64,000 nucleotides of DNA from Closterium sp. Naga37s-1 (Eukaryota > Streptophyta > Zygnematophyceae > Desmidiales > Closteriaceae): contig CANJKZ010000960.1 in assembly GCA_947471745.1 (NCBI GenBank), forward strand, positions 2,418,001-2,482,000. Reading direction: 5' to 3'. Positions 1 to 9,628 of the stretch are shown here, in pieces (within the stretch, counting starts at the first letter, position 1; the number at the start of each line of letters is the position of its first letter). Below the pieces are notes generated by a model. The model saw only the letters and a program-made list of their open reading frames with translations, did not search any database and was not told the DNA's origin. A program made the position numbers and the translations under genes.

Positions 1-1515
1 GCCAAGGAAGACGCAGGGAATGGCACGGGAGGACAGCTTGTCCGCGGAAGCATCGCGGACAAAAGCTCGAGATCCCCAGACACGGAACACAGACGCATCG
101 CCAACATTCCCCATCCACCGCAGAGTAGGTATGGTCTCCGGCAAGGAGACACGAGGCTGAAGGTTGAGCTGATGCGCAGCGTACTGAACCGCGAACGGCC
201 ACAGAAAATGGGGAGCAGCCACATGGATCATGGACGTACGAGCGACATCCATGACCATGCCAATGCGGCGCTCAGCAATCCCATTTTGCTGTAGAGAGGC
301 CGGAAGCGTGAACGTCTGGCGGATGCCCTCCGCACGACAGAAGGCCCTCAGAAGGTTGGAGGAAAACTCACCACCTCTGTCTGAGTGCAGACGCAGAACA
401 GGAAGGTCCGAGCCGAAACTCTCGCTGAGCTGGCGACACGCACCGTGGATCCAGTCGATCAACACCTCAGTGACCTCACCCGTGCGGCGCAAGGGGAAGA
501 CTGTGGTGTAACGCGAGAAGTCGTCAACGACCAGCAGGAAGTAACGCTCGTGACCCTGTCCACAGACGTGGGCTGGGCCCCACACGTCCATGTGGAGAGT
601 CTGCAGGGGAGCCTCTGTCGGAGGGAACTCGGAGGAGTGAGGAGCGGCGCGCTGCCGGCCCTCAACACAAGGAACACAGGTAGGGGCAGGCCCCGGAGGA
701 AGAGGAGGGAGGGACCGGGGGAGACCAGAGACAAGGGTACGGGAGGCCATACCTCGAAGACGAGGTAGGGAGGGGTGACCAAGGCGGTGGTGCCAAAGGA
801 GAGTCTCGTGTGACAGAGGACGATACGAGCAGGGGGCAGATGCTGGACTAGACCTGGACGCGGCAGCAAACACCTGAGTAGACGCGGCTACCTAACCAGA
901 CGCAGAGATCGGAGGAGGCGCAGTAGTCAGTGTGTAGAGACTCGACCTAGGCCGACGGGTGAACGTGGCCAGGTGGCGGCCCGTCCGAGAGCAAGTGCAG
1001 TGGGTCACACGCTAACCTCCAGGGGTGAACTGGTCAACCCACGCGTCCTGGAGGTCAGCTCCACTCACCAGGTTCGTAGAGAACGAGGGGAGGTGGAGTC
1101 CCGACAGCAAGCCCGACGGGGCCGCAGGACACGGTAGAACGGTGGAAGAGTGCGCAAGGACTGGGCCCCCAGAGGGGTCAGCCAGGGAGACTGCGACAGG
1201 CCGACTGAGCAGCGTGAGCATGGTGCTGTCTCTAAAGAAAGAGCGCGAAGCACCAGAGTCAAGTGTGAAAGTGTGCAAGGCCTCAGTAGGTGCAGTACCA
1301 GAGAGAGCAGACTCACCAGCACCTGGAGCAGCAGACTCACCAGTACCTGGAGCAGCAGACGCACTAGCACCTAGAGTAGCAGCCTCAATGCCCGGGTTGG
1401 GCGGGACACTTAGGTAACAGTCACCCTCAGCACTATCAGTCAAAGCATGCATGGCAGCAAGGATAGCATCGAAATCAAGATCAAAGATACCCACATTCTG
1501 CCTAAGCAGATCACC
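1..1515 (-). pseudogene. copia A protease-integrase, with stops, partial
   Basis: Conceptual reading on the minus strand gives a retroviral-type aspartic protease with DSGAS near 1260, the GAG-pre-integrase zinc region near 790-640, then the integrase core with MDVWG near 590, HSDRGGEF near 390 and QNGIAERR near 285. The integrase would insert the cDNA into chromosomes. Stops interrupt the frame at 1012-1014 and 892-894; both sit where related copies have CAG (Gln), so each is a CAG to TAG change. The frame from there to position 1 is open through integrase. RT and RNase H lie beyond the left edge. Family is sure; function is lost. Confidence 0.85.
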
Positions 1516-2784
1516 CTAGCGAGGGAGCTCAACAGCGTCAAGAAACTGGGCGCGCCAGGCGTCAGTCAGGCGACCGAAGCAGCGCTGCGCAGTGTGTGGC
1601 AGCCCGCACGTCTCCCCACGACGACTGCCGGTGCGAAGAACGTAAGTGCAGGGACCAGCACCCCCAGACCTCCCACGCCCAGCGTACCACTCACGAAGCT
1701 GCTGGGCCGACGGAGTCTCACGGGAACGCGGCTGCTGCTGGCGCTGGCTACCACCAAAGCCTCCACGCTGCGCAACTGCACCTCGACCAGCACCGCCGCC
1801 ACCGCCACCTCCGCCACCGCTGCCGCTGCCTCCACCACCGCTGCCGCTGCCTCCACCACCTCCGCCGCTGCCTCCACCACCTCCACCGCCACCACTGAAG
1901 CCCCCACTCCCGACACCACCCCCACCTCCACCGCCACCCCCTCCGCCTCCTCCACCGCCTCCACCGCCGCCCCCGCCATCCCCTCCACCACCCTTGCTTC
2001 CCTTGCCCTTGCTGTTGTGGCGCCTCCCACTAGGAGCAGACGCAGCCCCGACCTCCTCAGTGCCAACGAGGTCAACAGCAGCAGTAGAAGCAACAGAGGG
2101 GAGAAGGGGGACAAGGGAACACCCCTCAAAGAAAGGGGTGCGACGGTCGCCGCGAGAAGCACCTACAGCTAAGATACTCTTCTCAGCTGCAGCGACGCGC
2201 TCCTCTAGCAGGTCGACAGTGAGCTCGGTGGGGCAAAGGGAGAGAAAGTGGTCCCAGACTGAAGAAAGGGAGTCAGGGAGGCGGGTGACTAGGTAGTAGA
2301 GGGTGATGTACATGGGGGGTGGGTTCTTGGCACAGAACTCAGTGGGAAGGGCAGCACGGTAGCGGGCGTCACTAGTGCGGAGTTGAGCAATGAGGTCAGC
2401 GACTGTGGCAAAGGCGGCAAGGTCAGGGAAAAGGTACGGCAGCATGAGGCGGCTAAGGGCAGCAGTGGCAGGGGAGGAGTAGCGCGCAACTACAGCGTCG
2501 TACAAAGACTTAGCAGTCTTGTACTGGCCAAAATGCGCGCGCTCAGCAGGCGGCAGGTGACTACGAACAGCAAGACGAGCAATAGCGTCACGAGTGGTCC
2601 ACTGCGAGCGAACTGTACTGTCAGCAGTGGCAGCAGGAGCAGTAGAGACACCTGACGTGTTATCGAAAAGGGATACCCCATCCCTAGAGTCACACTGAAG
2701 AAAGAGCTGCATGTCGTCAACCCACACGTCAAAGTCAACTGCACGCCCCTCAGCATCAAAGGTGAGAACAGTAGGGCTAGCCAT
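1516..2784 (-). pseudogene. copia A gag (capsid/nucleocapsid)
   Basis: Gag packages element RNA into virus-like particles. The start is taken as the ATG at 2784 because the MASP..FDAEGR..FDxWxDD beginning matches the gag starts of the other copies here. A capsid-like helical region follows, then a long Gly-rich stretch (about 2000-1770) and the knuckle C-x13-C-x3-H-x4-C near 1650-1580. The frame stops at 1516-1518, where relatives read TGG (Trp) just before the protease region: TGG to TAG in a CTGG context. The open frame also runs upstream to 3600 through the leader repeats as Pro-Val-Ala-Ala repeats. That upstream part is probably an accident of a 21-bp repeat, not protein. Confidence 0.75.
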
Positions 2785-2785
2785 A

Positions 2786-2880
2786 GCTGCAGTAGTAGCA
2801 GTAGCAGCAGTAGCAGCAGTAGCAGCAGTAGCAGCAGTAGTAGCAGTAGCAGCAGTGGCAGCAGAAGCAGTGCAAGCAGA
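2786..2880. repeat. trinucleotide-type AGC/AGT repeat just upstream of gag A
   Basis: A run of (AGCAGT)-like units directly before the gag ATG. Similar CTG/CTA-rich runs precede gag in element F (43861-43980), so it is a family feature of the gag 5' junction. Confidence 0.7.
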
Positions 2881-3029
2881 AGGGCAGCGCGGCTTGGCAG
2901 TGCGGCGCGGCTCGGCTGGGCGGCGCGGCTCGGCTGGGCGGCGCTGCTCAGCAGGGCGGCGCGGCTCGGCTCCTGGCAGCGCGGCGCGGCAGCAGGCGGC
3001 GCGGCGCGGCAGGACAGTGCAGGTGCTTA

Positions 3030-3690
3030 CCGGGGGCGGGTGCAGGGCAGGGCCGCGATCGGGGCAGCTGCAGGGCAGGGCCGCGACAGAGGGCGGCTGC
3101 AGGGTAGGGGCCGCGACGGGCGGCGAAGGCAAGGCCACGACAGTGGGCGGCAGCAGAGCAGGGCCGCGAAAGGGGCGGCTGCAGGGCAGAGGCCGCGACA
3201 GCGGCGAACGCAGGGCCTCGACAGGGGCGGCAGCAGGGCAGGGCCGCGACAGGGGGCGGCTGCAGGGCAGAGGCCGCGACGGGCGGCTAAGGCAGGGCCG
3301 CGACTGGGGCGGCAGCAGGGCAGTGGCCGCGAAAGGGGGCGGCTGCAGGGCAGAGGCCGCGACGGGCGGCGACGTGCTGGGCAGTGGCCGCGACAGGGCG
3401 GCTGCTGGGCAGAGGCCGCGACAGGCGGCGAACAGGCCGCGACAGGCGGCAAAGGGGCCGCGACGGGCGGCGAACAGGCCGCGACGGGCGGCAAAAGAGG
3501 CCGTGACGGGCAGGATAGGGGCCGCGACGGGCGGCGAACAGGCCGCGACGGGCGGCAAAGGGGCCGCGACGGGCAGGAAAGGGGCCGCGACGGGCGGCAA
3601 AGGGGCCGCGACGGGCCAGGAACAGGCCGGGATGGGCTGGCTGAGAAAGGGCCGGCTAGGGAAGGGCGGGCGACTGCGTAGCTAGGGCAG
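3030..3690. repeat. leader minisatellite of copia A, mostly 21-bp units
   Basis: Imperfect tandem units built on GGCCGCGACGGGCGGC plus a short variable tail, regular at 21 bp over about 3410-3620. It lies between the primer-binding site and gag. Because 21 is a multiple of three, the minus strand stays open as a Pro-Val-Ala-Ala-Pro-Leu-Pro type repeat. Confidence 0.8.
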
Positions 3691-3779
3691 GCGCGAGGCG
3701 CGCTTTGGGCAAGGCAGGAAAAAGTTCGTGGTGGGCCCTAAAAAAAACGTTCCCACGAGGGAACCTGCTAAGAATACCA

Positions 3780-3910
3780 TGTTAGAATATGGAACGAATG
3801 AATGATTGAACTAGAAAGCAGGTGGGTACAAGTAGCAAACCTAAAAGTGTTGTACCCTATAAGAACTACCCCACTACAGCCTAAACAGACTATAGCATAT
3901 AAGTTTGACA
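3780..3910 (-). repeat. 5' LTR of copia A (131 bp)
   Basis: Begins TGTTAGAATA on the plus strand and ends TTTGACA, so it is TG..CA bounded. On the element strand it starts TGTCAAACTTATATG, placing a TATA-like box about ten bases from the LTR start. The tRNA primer-binding region lies just left of 3780. Confidence 0.85.
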
Positions 3911-4451
3911 GAGACGGCCTTGCCCCAGACAGGAGATGCGCGGAGCTGCCGAAATGGGTATGAGGGTGAGGCGAGTGGGGAGTGCGTGACGTGGCCTGGT
4001 GGAGGGGATTCGGATTCCTCTCCTCTTGGTGCGCCGGGTGCCCTGGCAGCGACTTTAGACGGGCCGGAGTATGGCGTGTAGAACCTTGGGGCTCCTGTGG
4101 ATAGCAGGGTAACACTCGCTCTTCCGTCCCCTTTCGTTAGCTGCATCCGTTGCACGTTTACCAGTGGCCCAATGCCTGTAACACGAGGGGCTGAGATTTA
4201 TAGGGAGCAGGAGCACAAAATTAGAGTCGATTAGTTTCAATACAGGGGCACACATGCTTGCGTACGATCAGCGGTTTGAATCTAAATCGGGTTATAACGG
4301 GTACTGTTTTGTAATAAGAGGACTTGCCTTGCTTTGCAGATTCGTCGACCTTCTCCTTCCTTGCAGGGGAGAAACAATGTGAAGAAATGTGTTAATTGGC
4401 ACGGTTGAGCAGAGAGTTCATCAGCCACGCCATGTGTATGGGCCACAGTGC
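3911..4451. other. intergenic, no gene seen
   Basis: Unique-looking sequence between the LTR of A and the low-complexity frame. I find no conserved protein motif, RNA gene or repeat in it. Confidence 0.5.
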
Positions 4452-5950
4452 TTACCTTTCAGCTGTCCCTTCGGTTTTTTTTGCTGCCTGCGCCTTCTCG
4501 TTGCCACCTTTCCGCGGGGTGCTTTGGCGGCCGCTGCGACGTTTACCGGCTGGTTCTTTGTTGCCGGAACCCACTGGAACCCCTTTGGCGCGGCCGCCCT
4601 TTCCTTCACCATCCCCTTTTGATCCCTGGCTCCCTTGCTTCTTACCAACTCCTTCGCTTTCGACCTTCACTTTACGCGTCTTCGGTTTGCCCGCTGCTTC
4701 GCCACCCGGGGCGTCACCCGCCCCGCGTTTTCGGGAATGGCGAGTCCGGCCCCCCACCTTCCCTGTACCACTCCCCCGTCTGCCTCGCCCGCCCCGTCCT
4801 TTCACTGCCGCCACATCCTCCTCCTCCTCCTCCTCCTCCTCCTCCTCCTCCTCTTCCTCTTCCTCCTCCTCCTCCTCCTCCTCCTCCTCCTCCTCCTCCT
4901 CCTCCTCCTCCTCCTCATCCTCGTCGCCCCCTCCTCGTCCTCCTCCTCCTCCTCCTCTTCGTCCTCCTCGTCATCATTCTCATCCTTTTATTCCTCCCCA
5001 ACATCCGCGTCCTCCTCCTCCGCATCCTCTTCATCCTTCTCTTCCTCCGCATCCTCCTCCTCATCAGCCTCCTCCTCCTCATCCCCCGCATCCCCCTCAT
5101 CTTTCTTGCCCCTCCTTCCGCCGGATGTTCTCCTCGCTGCGGGTCGGCCCTTCTTGCGCAATGCATGACCCGTCGCCTTGCCACTTTCTTCCCTGGTGCC
5201 TCGCGTTGTCCCAACTTCCGCACCACCGGCGTTGTCAGCACCGCGGCTTGTCTGCCGCCTCTTCGACCGCGTATTGATGTCCCCGGGCATGGCGGTGTTA
5301 TAACCTTCTTCCCCATCGCTCTTCCTCTGCCTACGCCTCCCACATCCACCAGAAGGAGGAGAGCCACCTACGTCGACGATGCTGTGTTCCCCCGCCTTGG
5401 CCTTATCCACCACGGCAGCAGAAATTTCGACCACGGTCGGCTGGAGCAGCGTCAATCCGTGTTGGGATGCCTCTGCCTCGGACTCCTGGGTTGCGCCATG
5501 CTCGGCGCGGGGAGATTCGCCGTGGTTTCCCCCTATCGCCGACCCCTCTCTCTTCGCCGACGGGACTGCAAGACTCACGCTCCCTATGGCAGTAGTAGCA
5601 GTCTTCTCCTTCTCTTCCGCCTTCTTGCCGGACTTCTCCTGTCCAAACGCGGCCTTTTTTCCCGCCAATATTTTCAGCCATCTGCCACGCGCGGCGGACG
5701 CATTAGTACCTTTAGAGCCGCCACCACCCTCCCTATCGGTCTGTTGAGACAGCCTCCTTGTCGCGCGACGTCCGGCCTGTTCCTCCTCCTTTTCTTTTTG
5801 CCGTGTTGCACGTGTCATGGTTGTTTTACGAATGCGAATTTCTACAAGGCATAACGGTGGAGCCGGTTTTGAAGGGGACCGCAAATGAATGTAACGAAGG
5901 GAGAGTCGACAGTCTATTCTGTCATCTCTCTCCGAAAACCTCCGCTTCAA
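4452..5950 (-). CDS. possible charged low-complexity protein gene, frame broken
   Basis: On the minus strand a 320-codon frame (5950 to 4988) is rich in Lys, Arg, Glu and Ser, and its C-terminal 50 residues are almost all Glu/Asp. After the stop at 4988-4990 an acidic reading resumes in the same frame, then meets the GAG repeat. In another frame a very basic Lys/Gly/Arg-rich stretch runs from 4814 to a stop at 4452. Together this looks like one nuclear, chromatin-type charged protein whose exons or frame were altered by the trinucleotide repeat. I recognise no domain. It could be a spliced gene with introns I cannot place, or a pseudogene. The plus-strand poly-Ser and poly-Pro frames over the same DNA are mirror images of the repeat. 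Confidence 0.35.
4816..4918. repeat. (CCT/AGG)n microsatellite
   Basis: About 100 bp of almost pure CTC trinucleotide (GAG on the other strand), with looser CTC-rich sequence continuing to about 5100. Length variation here would change an acidic or arginine run in the minus-strand frame. Confidence 0.95.
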
Positions 5951-6640
5951 TCAATACTGAAATAGGAGTCAGTTGGAGCTACGGCCCATGACTTAGTCGA
6001 CTGGTGAGTCACGGGCGATCTAGAAACGCCTGTGTCAAATAGCGAGCAGCGTCAAAGTTGTGGGCCAGAGGGTGACGGAAGCAGGTGGGTGGGGCACGAG
6101 GGTGGTTGGGGTGGCTTGCGCTACTAGAGAGATTACTGTAATCAGATCAGGCTAGATCGGACGGCGTACGTGTAGCCACCCGATCATAAACCCACCCACC
6201 GCTCGATCACAGCCGCTCAATGGCGGAAGTACCGCTTGGCGGGTGCTTGTGTTGCGGGAAGGGGTCGTTTGAGATGCGTCGGCCAATCAGTGTCGCCAAC
6301 GCATAAATGACTTGTCATGCTAGAACTGTTTTTGAACCAATCGAGCGAAAGCAACCTCAACCCTGCAAAGTACAGTGATGTCACGAACGAACAATGTTGC
6401 ACATACGAGCACCCTAAACATTTAAAACTACAACAAATACAATTAAAAAAAAATGGTTGCTAATGTAATAGTCTGGGGTTGTGGTAAGGTAGTGGGTTTG
6501 TATCATGTCACACACACAAAGAGCGTCCAGAATTATTACTTCATACAATGTAACTGAGCACTATTAGGCTATGCCACAACGGTTACTCGTCGCTGTACGA
6601 AATCTAACACGACGATCACTAGTGCCAAACGAGAAACAGT
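5951..6640. other. intergenic, no gene seen
   Basis: Lower GC than its surroundings, with short A/T runs near 6420-6455. No coding frame over 61 codons and no family motif. Confidence 0.5.
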
Positions 6641-7425
6641 TGTGGTATGGTGTTGGATTGGGCTCAATTCTTGCATGGACCTTATAAAAGGTGCATAAAG
6701 GGTTTGGTTTGAAGCACAGGGCTAACGCGCAAGCGGTGATGCATTATCGACAGCCATGTTTAGACAGGGCGACGCTGCATCGTTCAGGCCCATGTTTTGC
6801 GCGACATGGTGAAACCGTTGTGGTATGGTGTTGGATTGGGCTCAATTCTTGCATGGAACTTGTAAAAGGTGCATTAAGGGTTTGGTTTTTAGCACAGGGC
6901 TAACGTGCAAGCGGTGATGCATTATCGACAGCCATGTTTAGACAGGGCGACGCTGCATCGTTCAGGCCCATGTTTTGCGCGACATGGTGAAACCGTTGTG
7001 GTATGGTGTTGGATTGGGCTCAATTCTTGCATGGACCTTGTAAAAGGTGCATAAAGGGTTTGGTTTGAAGCACAGGGCTAACGCGCAAGCGGTGATGCAT
7101 TATGGACAGCCATGTTTAGACCGGGCGACGCTGCATCGTTCAGGCCCATGTTTTGCGCGACATGGTGAAACCGTTGTGGTATGGTGTTGGATTGTGCTCA
7201 ATACTTGCATGGACCTTATACAAGGTGCATAAAGGGAGTGGTATGAAGCAGAGGGCTAACGCATAAGCAGTGATGCGTTATCGATAGCCATGCTTATACA
7301 GGGCGACGCTGCATCGTTCACTCCCATGTGTTGCATGTCATGGTGAAACTGTTGTGGTATTGCATCCGACGACGAAACCGTTGTATTATTGTATTAGATT
7401 GGGCTCCATTCTTGCATGTTAATGC
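6641..7425. repeat. 178-bp tandem satellite, four full units plus a partial
   Basis: The marker TGTGGTATGGTGTTGG recurs at 6641, 6819, 6997 and 7175, and a diverged form begins at 7353: exactly 178 bp each time. Units 1-4 differ at only a few bases; the fifth decays after about 70 bp. The unit is close to a nucleosome repeat, a length common among centromeric or heterochromatic satellites. Frames of about 60-70 codons inside the units are repeat-encoded, and 178 is not a multiple of three, so I do not call them genes. Confidence 0.92.
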
Positions 7426-8247
7426 AGCACGGTGCTTTGAGGTCCCCAAAACCTCTTGTGAAGTGACGATATACATATTCGGTACATGCAACAATCTTAC
7501 GGAAACACACTGAGTTCATGGGTAATACCCGTATGTTTCCATACCACACTAGAGAACTAGGAGGGTTTACAAACACTACCGTTGTCAATTAGGGGCTGTT
7601 TTTTGCAGGCCCATGAGTATGTTTGTATAATATTAATTATAATTGAATCGAGTGTCAATGTAAAATGTAACTGTACATTGTCATTACCTGGTTTGGATTA
7701 AGTCTCGAGAGGTGCGCACCACTTTGGGCTCACCTACGTGATTGCGATTTCCCCCCTATAGCTACTCGAGAAAGAATCACAGCACCAAACGGATCTCGTC
7801 CCTCTCTTCCTCATTCCCCTCGACTCTCACGCACGATTCAAAAACCCAAGTTTTGAATCAAGAGGCACGTACTTCTCACTGTGCTCGCGACGCACACTCA
7901 CGACCAAGCGTGCTAAACTCCAGTGCATATGGCCCTGCTCACGTCGTGGTCGCTCTAAGAGGGGGCGACACGCCTTGTAGGAAAGGGAAATGCCGTGCTG
8001 TTGGCGGTCTGTATCGTTCCTTTTCACGGCCGCGCTGCTCGACCATCGTTAGCCAGTCCCTAACCATCGTGCCACGCTCAAGTGCCAGTCGTGCAGAGAT
8101 ACAAGCCGCCATGGAGAGTTCGCGCTTTGGCTATGACCGTGTTGCAGTCACAGCCTTCGTTGACGGTGTATTTGATGCGTTCACAAACTTCAAACAGGCT
8201 AGTTGCTTCATAGGCCATTTCTCCACTCTTAGACGGATCCGTAACAC
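7426..8247. other. upstream region of the transposase gene, no confident exon
   Basis: An open frame from 7742 to 8419 crosses this stretch in a different frame from exon 1 and lacks a recognisable domain; an ATG at 8111 lies within it. A non-coding first exon or an extra 5' coding exon is possible, because CTCTTTGCCAG at about 8258-8268 looks like a splice acceptor. I cannot decide from sequence alone. Confidence 0.4.
7835..7859. other. 9-bp perfect inverted repeat (hairpin)
   Basis: GATTCAAAA and TTTTGAATC flank a 7-base loop. A similar core, TTCAAAAACC..AAGG..TTTT, occurs at about 20007-20026 on the other side of the transposase gene. Confidence 0.6.
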
Positions 8248-9628
8248 ATGGGCTCTTTGCCAGGCGTTGTCTACGAGTTCTGCAATAGATGGTTCCCCAA
8301 CGCCCAAGTTTATGGCGGTCATAAGTCACGGCGGACCCCTTGTCACGACATTCTCTCGGACGCTCCCGCTGCTCCCGCTTCACCTACCGCATCTAACGCA
8401 TCCAACACCGTCAGTGTGAGCGGTCCTCCTCGCGTGCCTGAAGCTGACGAGGACGAAACACCCTCGTCAGCTTCAGAAGATGAACATCAACCGCCACCAG
8501 GAACACCTGCAGCTGACACGAGTGAGCATCCGGAGAGCCAGCCTGAAGGGAGTCAAGCCTCGCCGCCTACAACCATCTCCGGACAGAGCGATGCCATGCC
8601 CCTCAATCCGCTCGCGTTGAAGCTGCTTCGTTTCGTTCGGCGCGTGAATGGCGGAATGGGAATGGCAGAGGTTGACATCAATGGCTTGCTTCAGCTCGTG
8701 GTAGAGCCCGGCATTGCGCCTCTTGTGACCTCGGAGCTCCGGAACTGCAAGGATCTGGAGCGGTTTGAGATGGAGCGCTTGGCAGGGCTCAATCGCGGAT
8801 GGTCGGTGGCGACATTCGAGATTGACGGTCATCCGCCTCAGCGCCTGCTATTCCAAAACTTAGCTCAGGTAAGCCGACTCTGAATCCTTGGCAGTAAAAT
8901 GCAGATGTGGCAACCTTGAAATGCTGATGTGGCAATATGAAGTTATATTCGTTCTCCTTGTATGAGATCGGACCCACCAATCAACGCATCTAACCATGCC
9001 CCTCTTCTCTACTGCCTTCGCCACCGTAAACCAGGCATTCGCTGAACTATTTGGGCATACCAACAACGCGCCCGGCTTCAAGCTCAAGGCGCGGGTCGAT
9101 GAGGACCCTGACACACGCGACCGTTGCTATACCACGCCGGAAACAGGAACGTGGTGGAATGATGCTCAGGTATGGATATACCCCGTTGCCACCCAAAACC
9201 GGATCCGTGCTCATGCCTCCGTTGCTGCGCTGATGTGTCTGGTGCATGATGAGTGTGTCATGTTCGATGAACATGCTATGAAGGTCGTTTAACCCACCTG
9301 GCGACCAGTTACCTTGGTGGTGTTTGACCGTGTGTCCGTTGCCGCCTTGTCGTGCATTGCAGGAACACTTAGGATGGACCCAAGTCGTGGGGGGAATCAT
9401 CCTATATTCGGATGTGACGCACATGAGCAACAACGGCCGGAAGAAGGCGTGGCCGCTCATGATGACGCTTGCCAACATCTCCCAGGCCAAACGATGGGGG
9501 AAAGTCGGCCACACGCTACTTGCCCTCCTTCCTATCCCCCCTTCTGCAATGTCTGCCGTGGAGAAGGTGATGCTCTTCCAGCGATGCGTCACCACTGTGC
9601 TGCAGCTGCTTCTCGATGGCATGGAAAG
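8248..9628 (+). CDS. 5' exons 1-3 of the Plavaka-like transposase
   Basis: Exon 1 (8248-8868) opens with a possible zinc-finger remnant, YEFCNRWF..GGHKSRRTPC, where the first Tyr may replace a Cys. An acidic, Pro/Ser-rich linker follows, then a helical region; it ends CAG|GTAAGC. Exon 2 (9035-9169) carries TPETGTWWNDAQ and ends CAG|GTATGG. Exon 3 (9363-9628) starts after TTGCAG and carries SDVTHMSNNGRKKAWP and LANISQAKRWG, the block I take as the first part of the catalytic core. It ends AAG|GTCCGT in phase 2. Intron 3 then contains element B. Confidence 0.7.

Larger units (their letters stand above)
1..3910 (-). mobile_element. Ty1/copia retrotransposon A, 5' two-thirds, decayed
   Basis: Read on the minus strand from right to left: a 131-bp LTR (3780-3910), a primer-binding site, a GC-rich leader, gag, protease, GAG-pre-integrase and integrase, then the window edge. 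The order protease, integrase, (RT) is that of Ty1/copia. The bases 3911-3915 (GAGAC) would be one target-site copy; its partner is off the window. At least four in-frame stops make it a relic. The LTR is closest to those of elements C and L, so these three form one subfamily. Confidence 0.9.

Noticed and set aside
1447..2296. Plus-strand frames of 216-241 codons rich in Thr/Ala or Pro
   Set aside because: They are antisense to the Gly-rich part of gag A; composition mirrors GGN codons and there is no domain.
2711..3685. 324-codon plus-strand frame rich in Gly, Arg, Ala
   Set aside because: Entirely produced by the leader minisatellite of A.
4396..5854. Plus-strand poly-Ser, poly-Leu and Pro-rich frames up to 468 codons
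   Set aside because: Three readings of the same CTC/TCC repeat; the minus-strand charged reading is at least biologically plausible.
6691..7232. Repeated 61-70 codon frames starting MHKGFGLKHRANAQ
   Set aside because: They arise from the 178-bp satellite, whose length is not a multiple of three; each copy ends differently.
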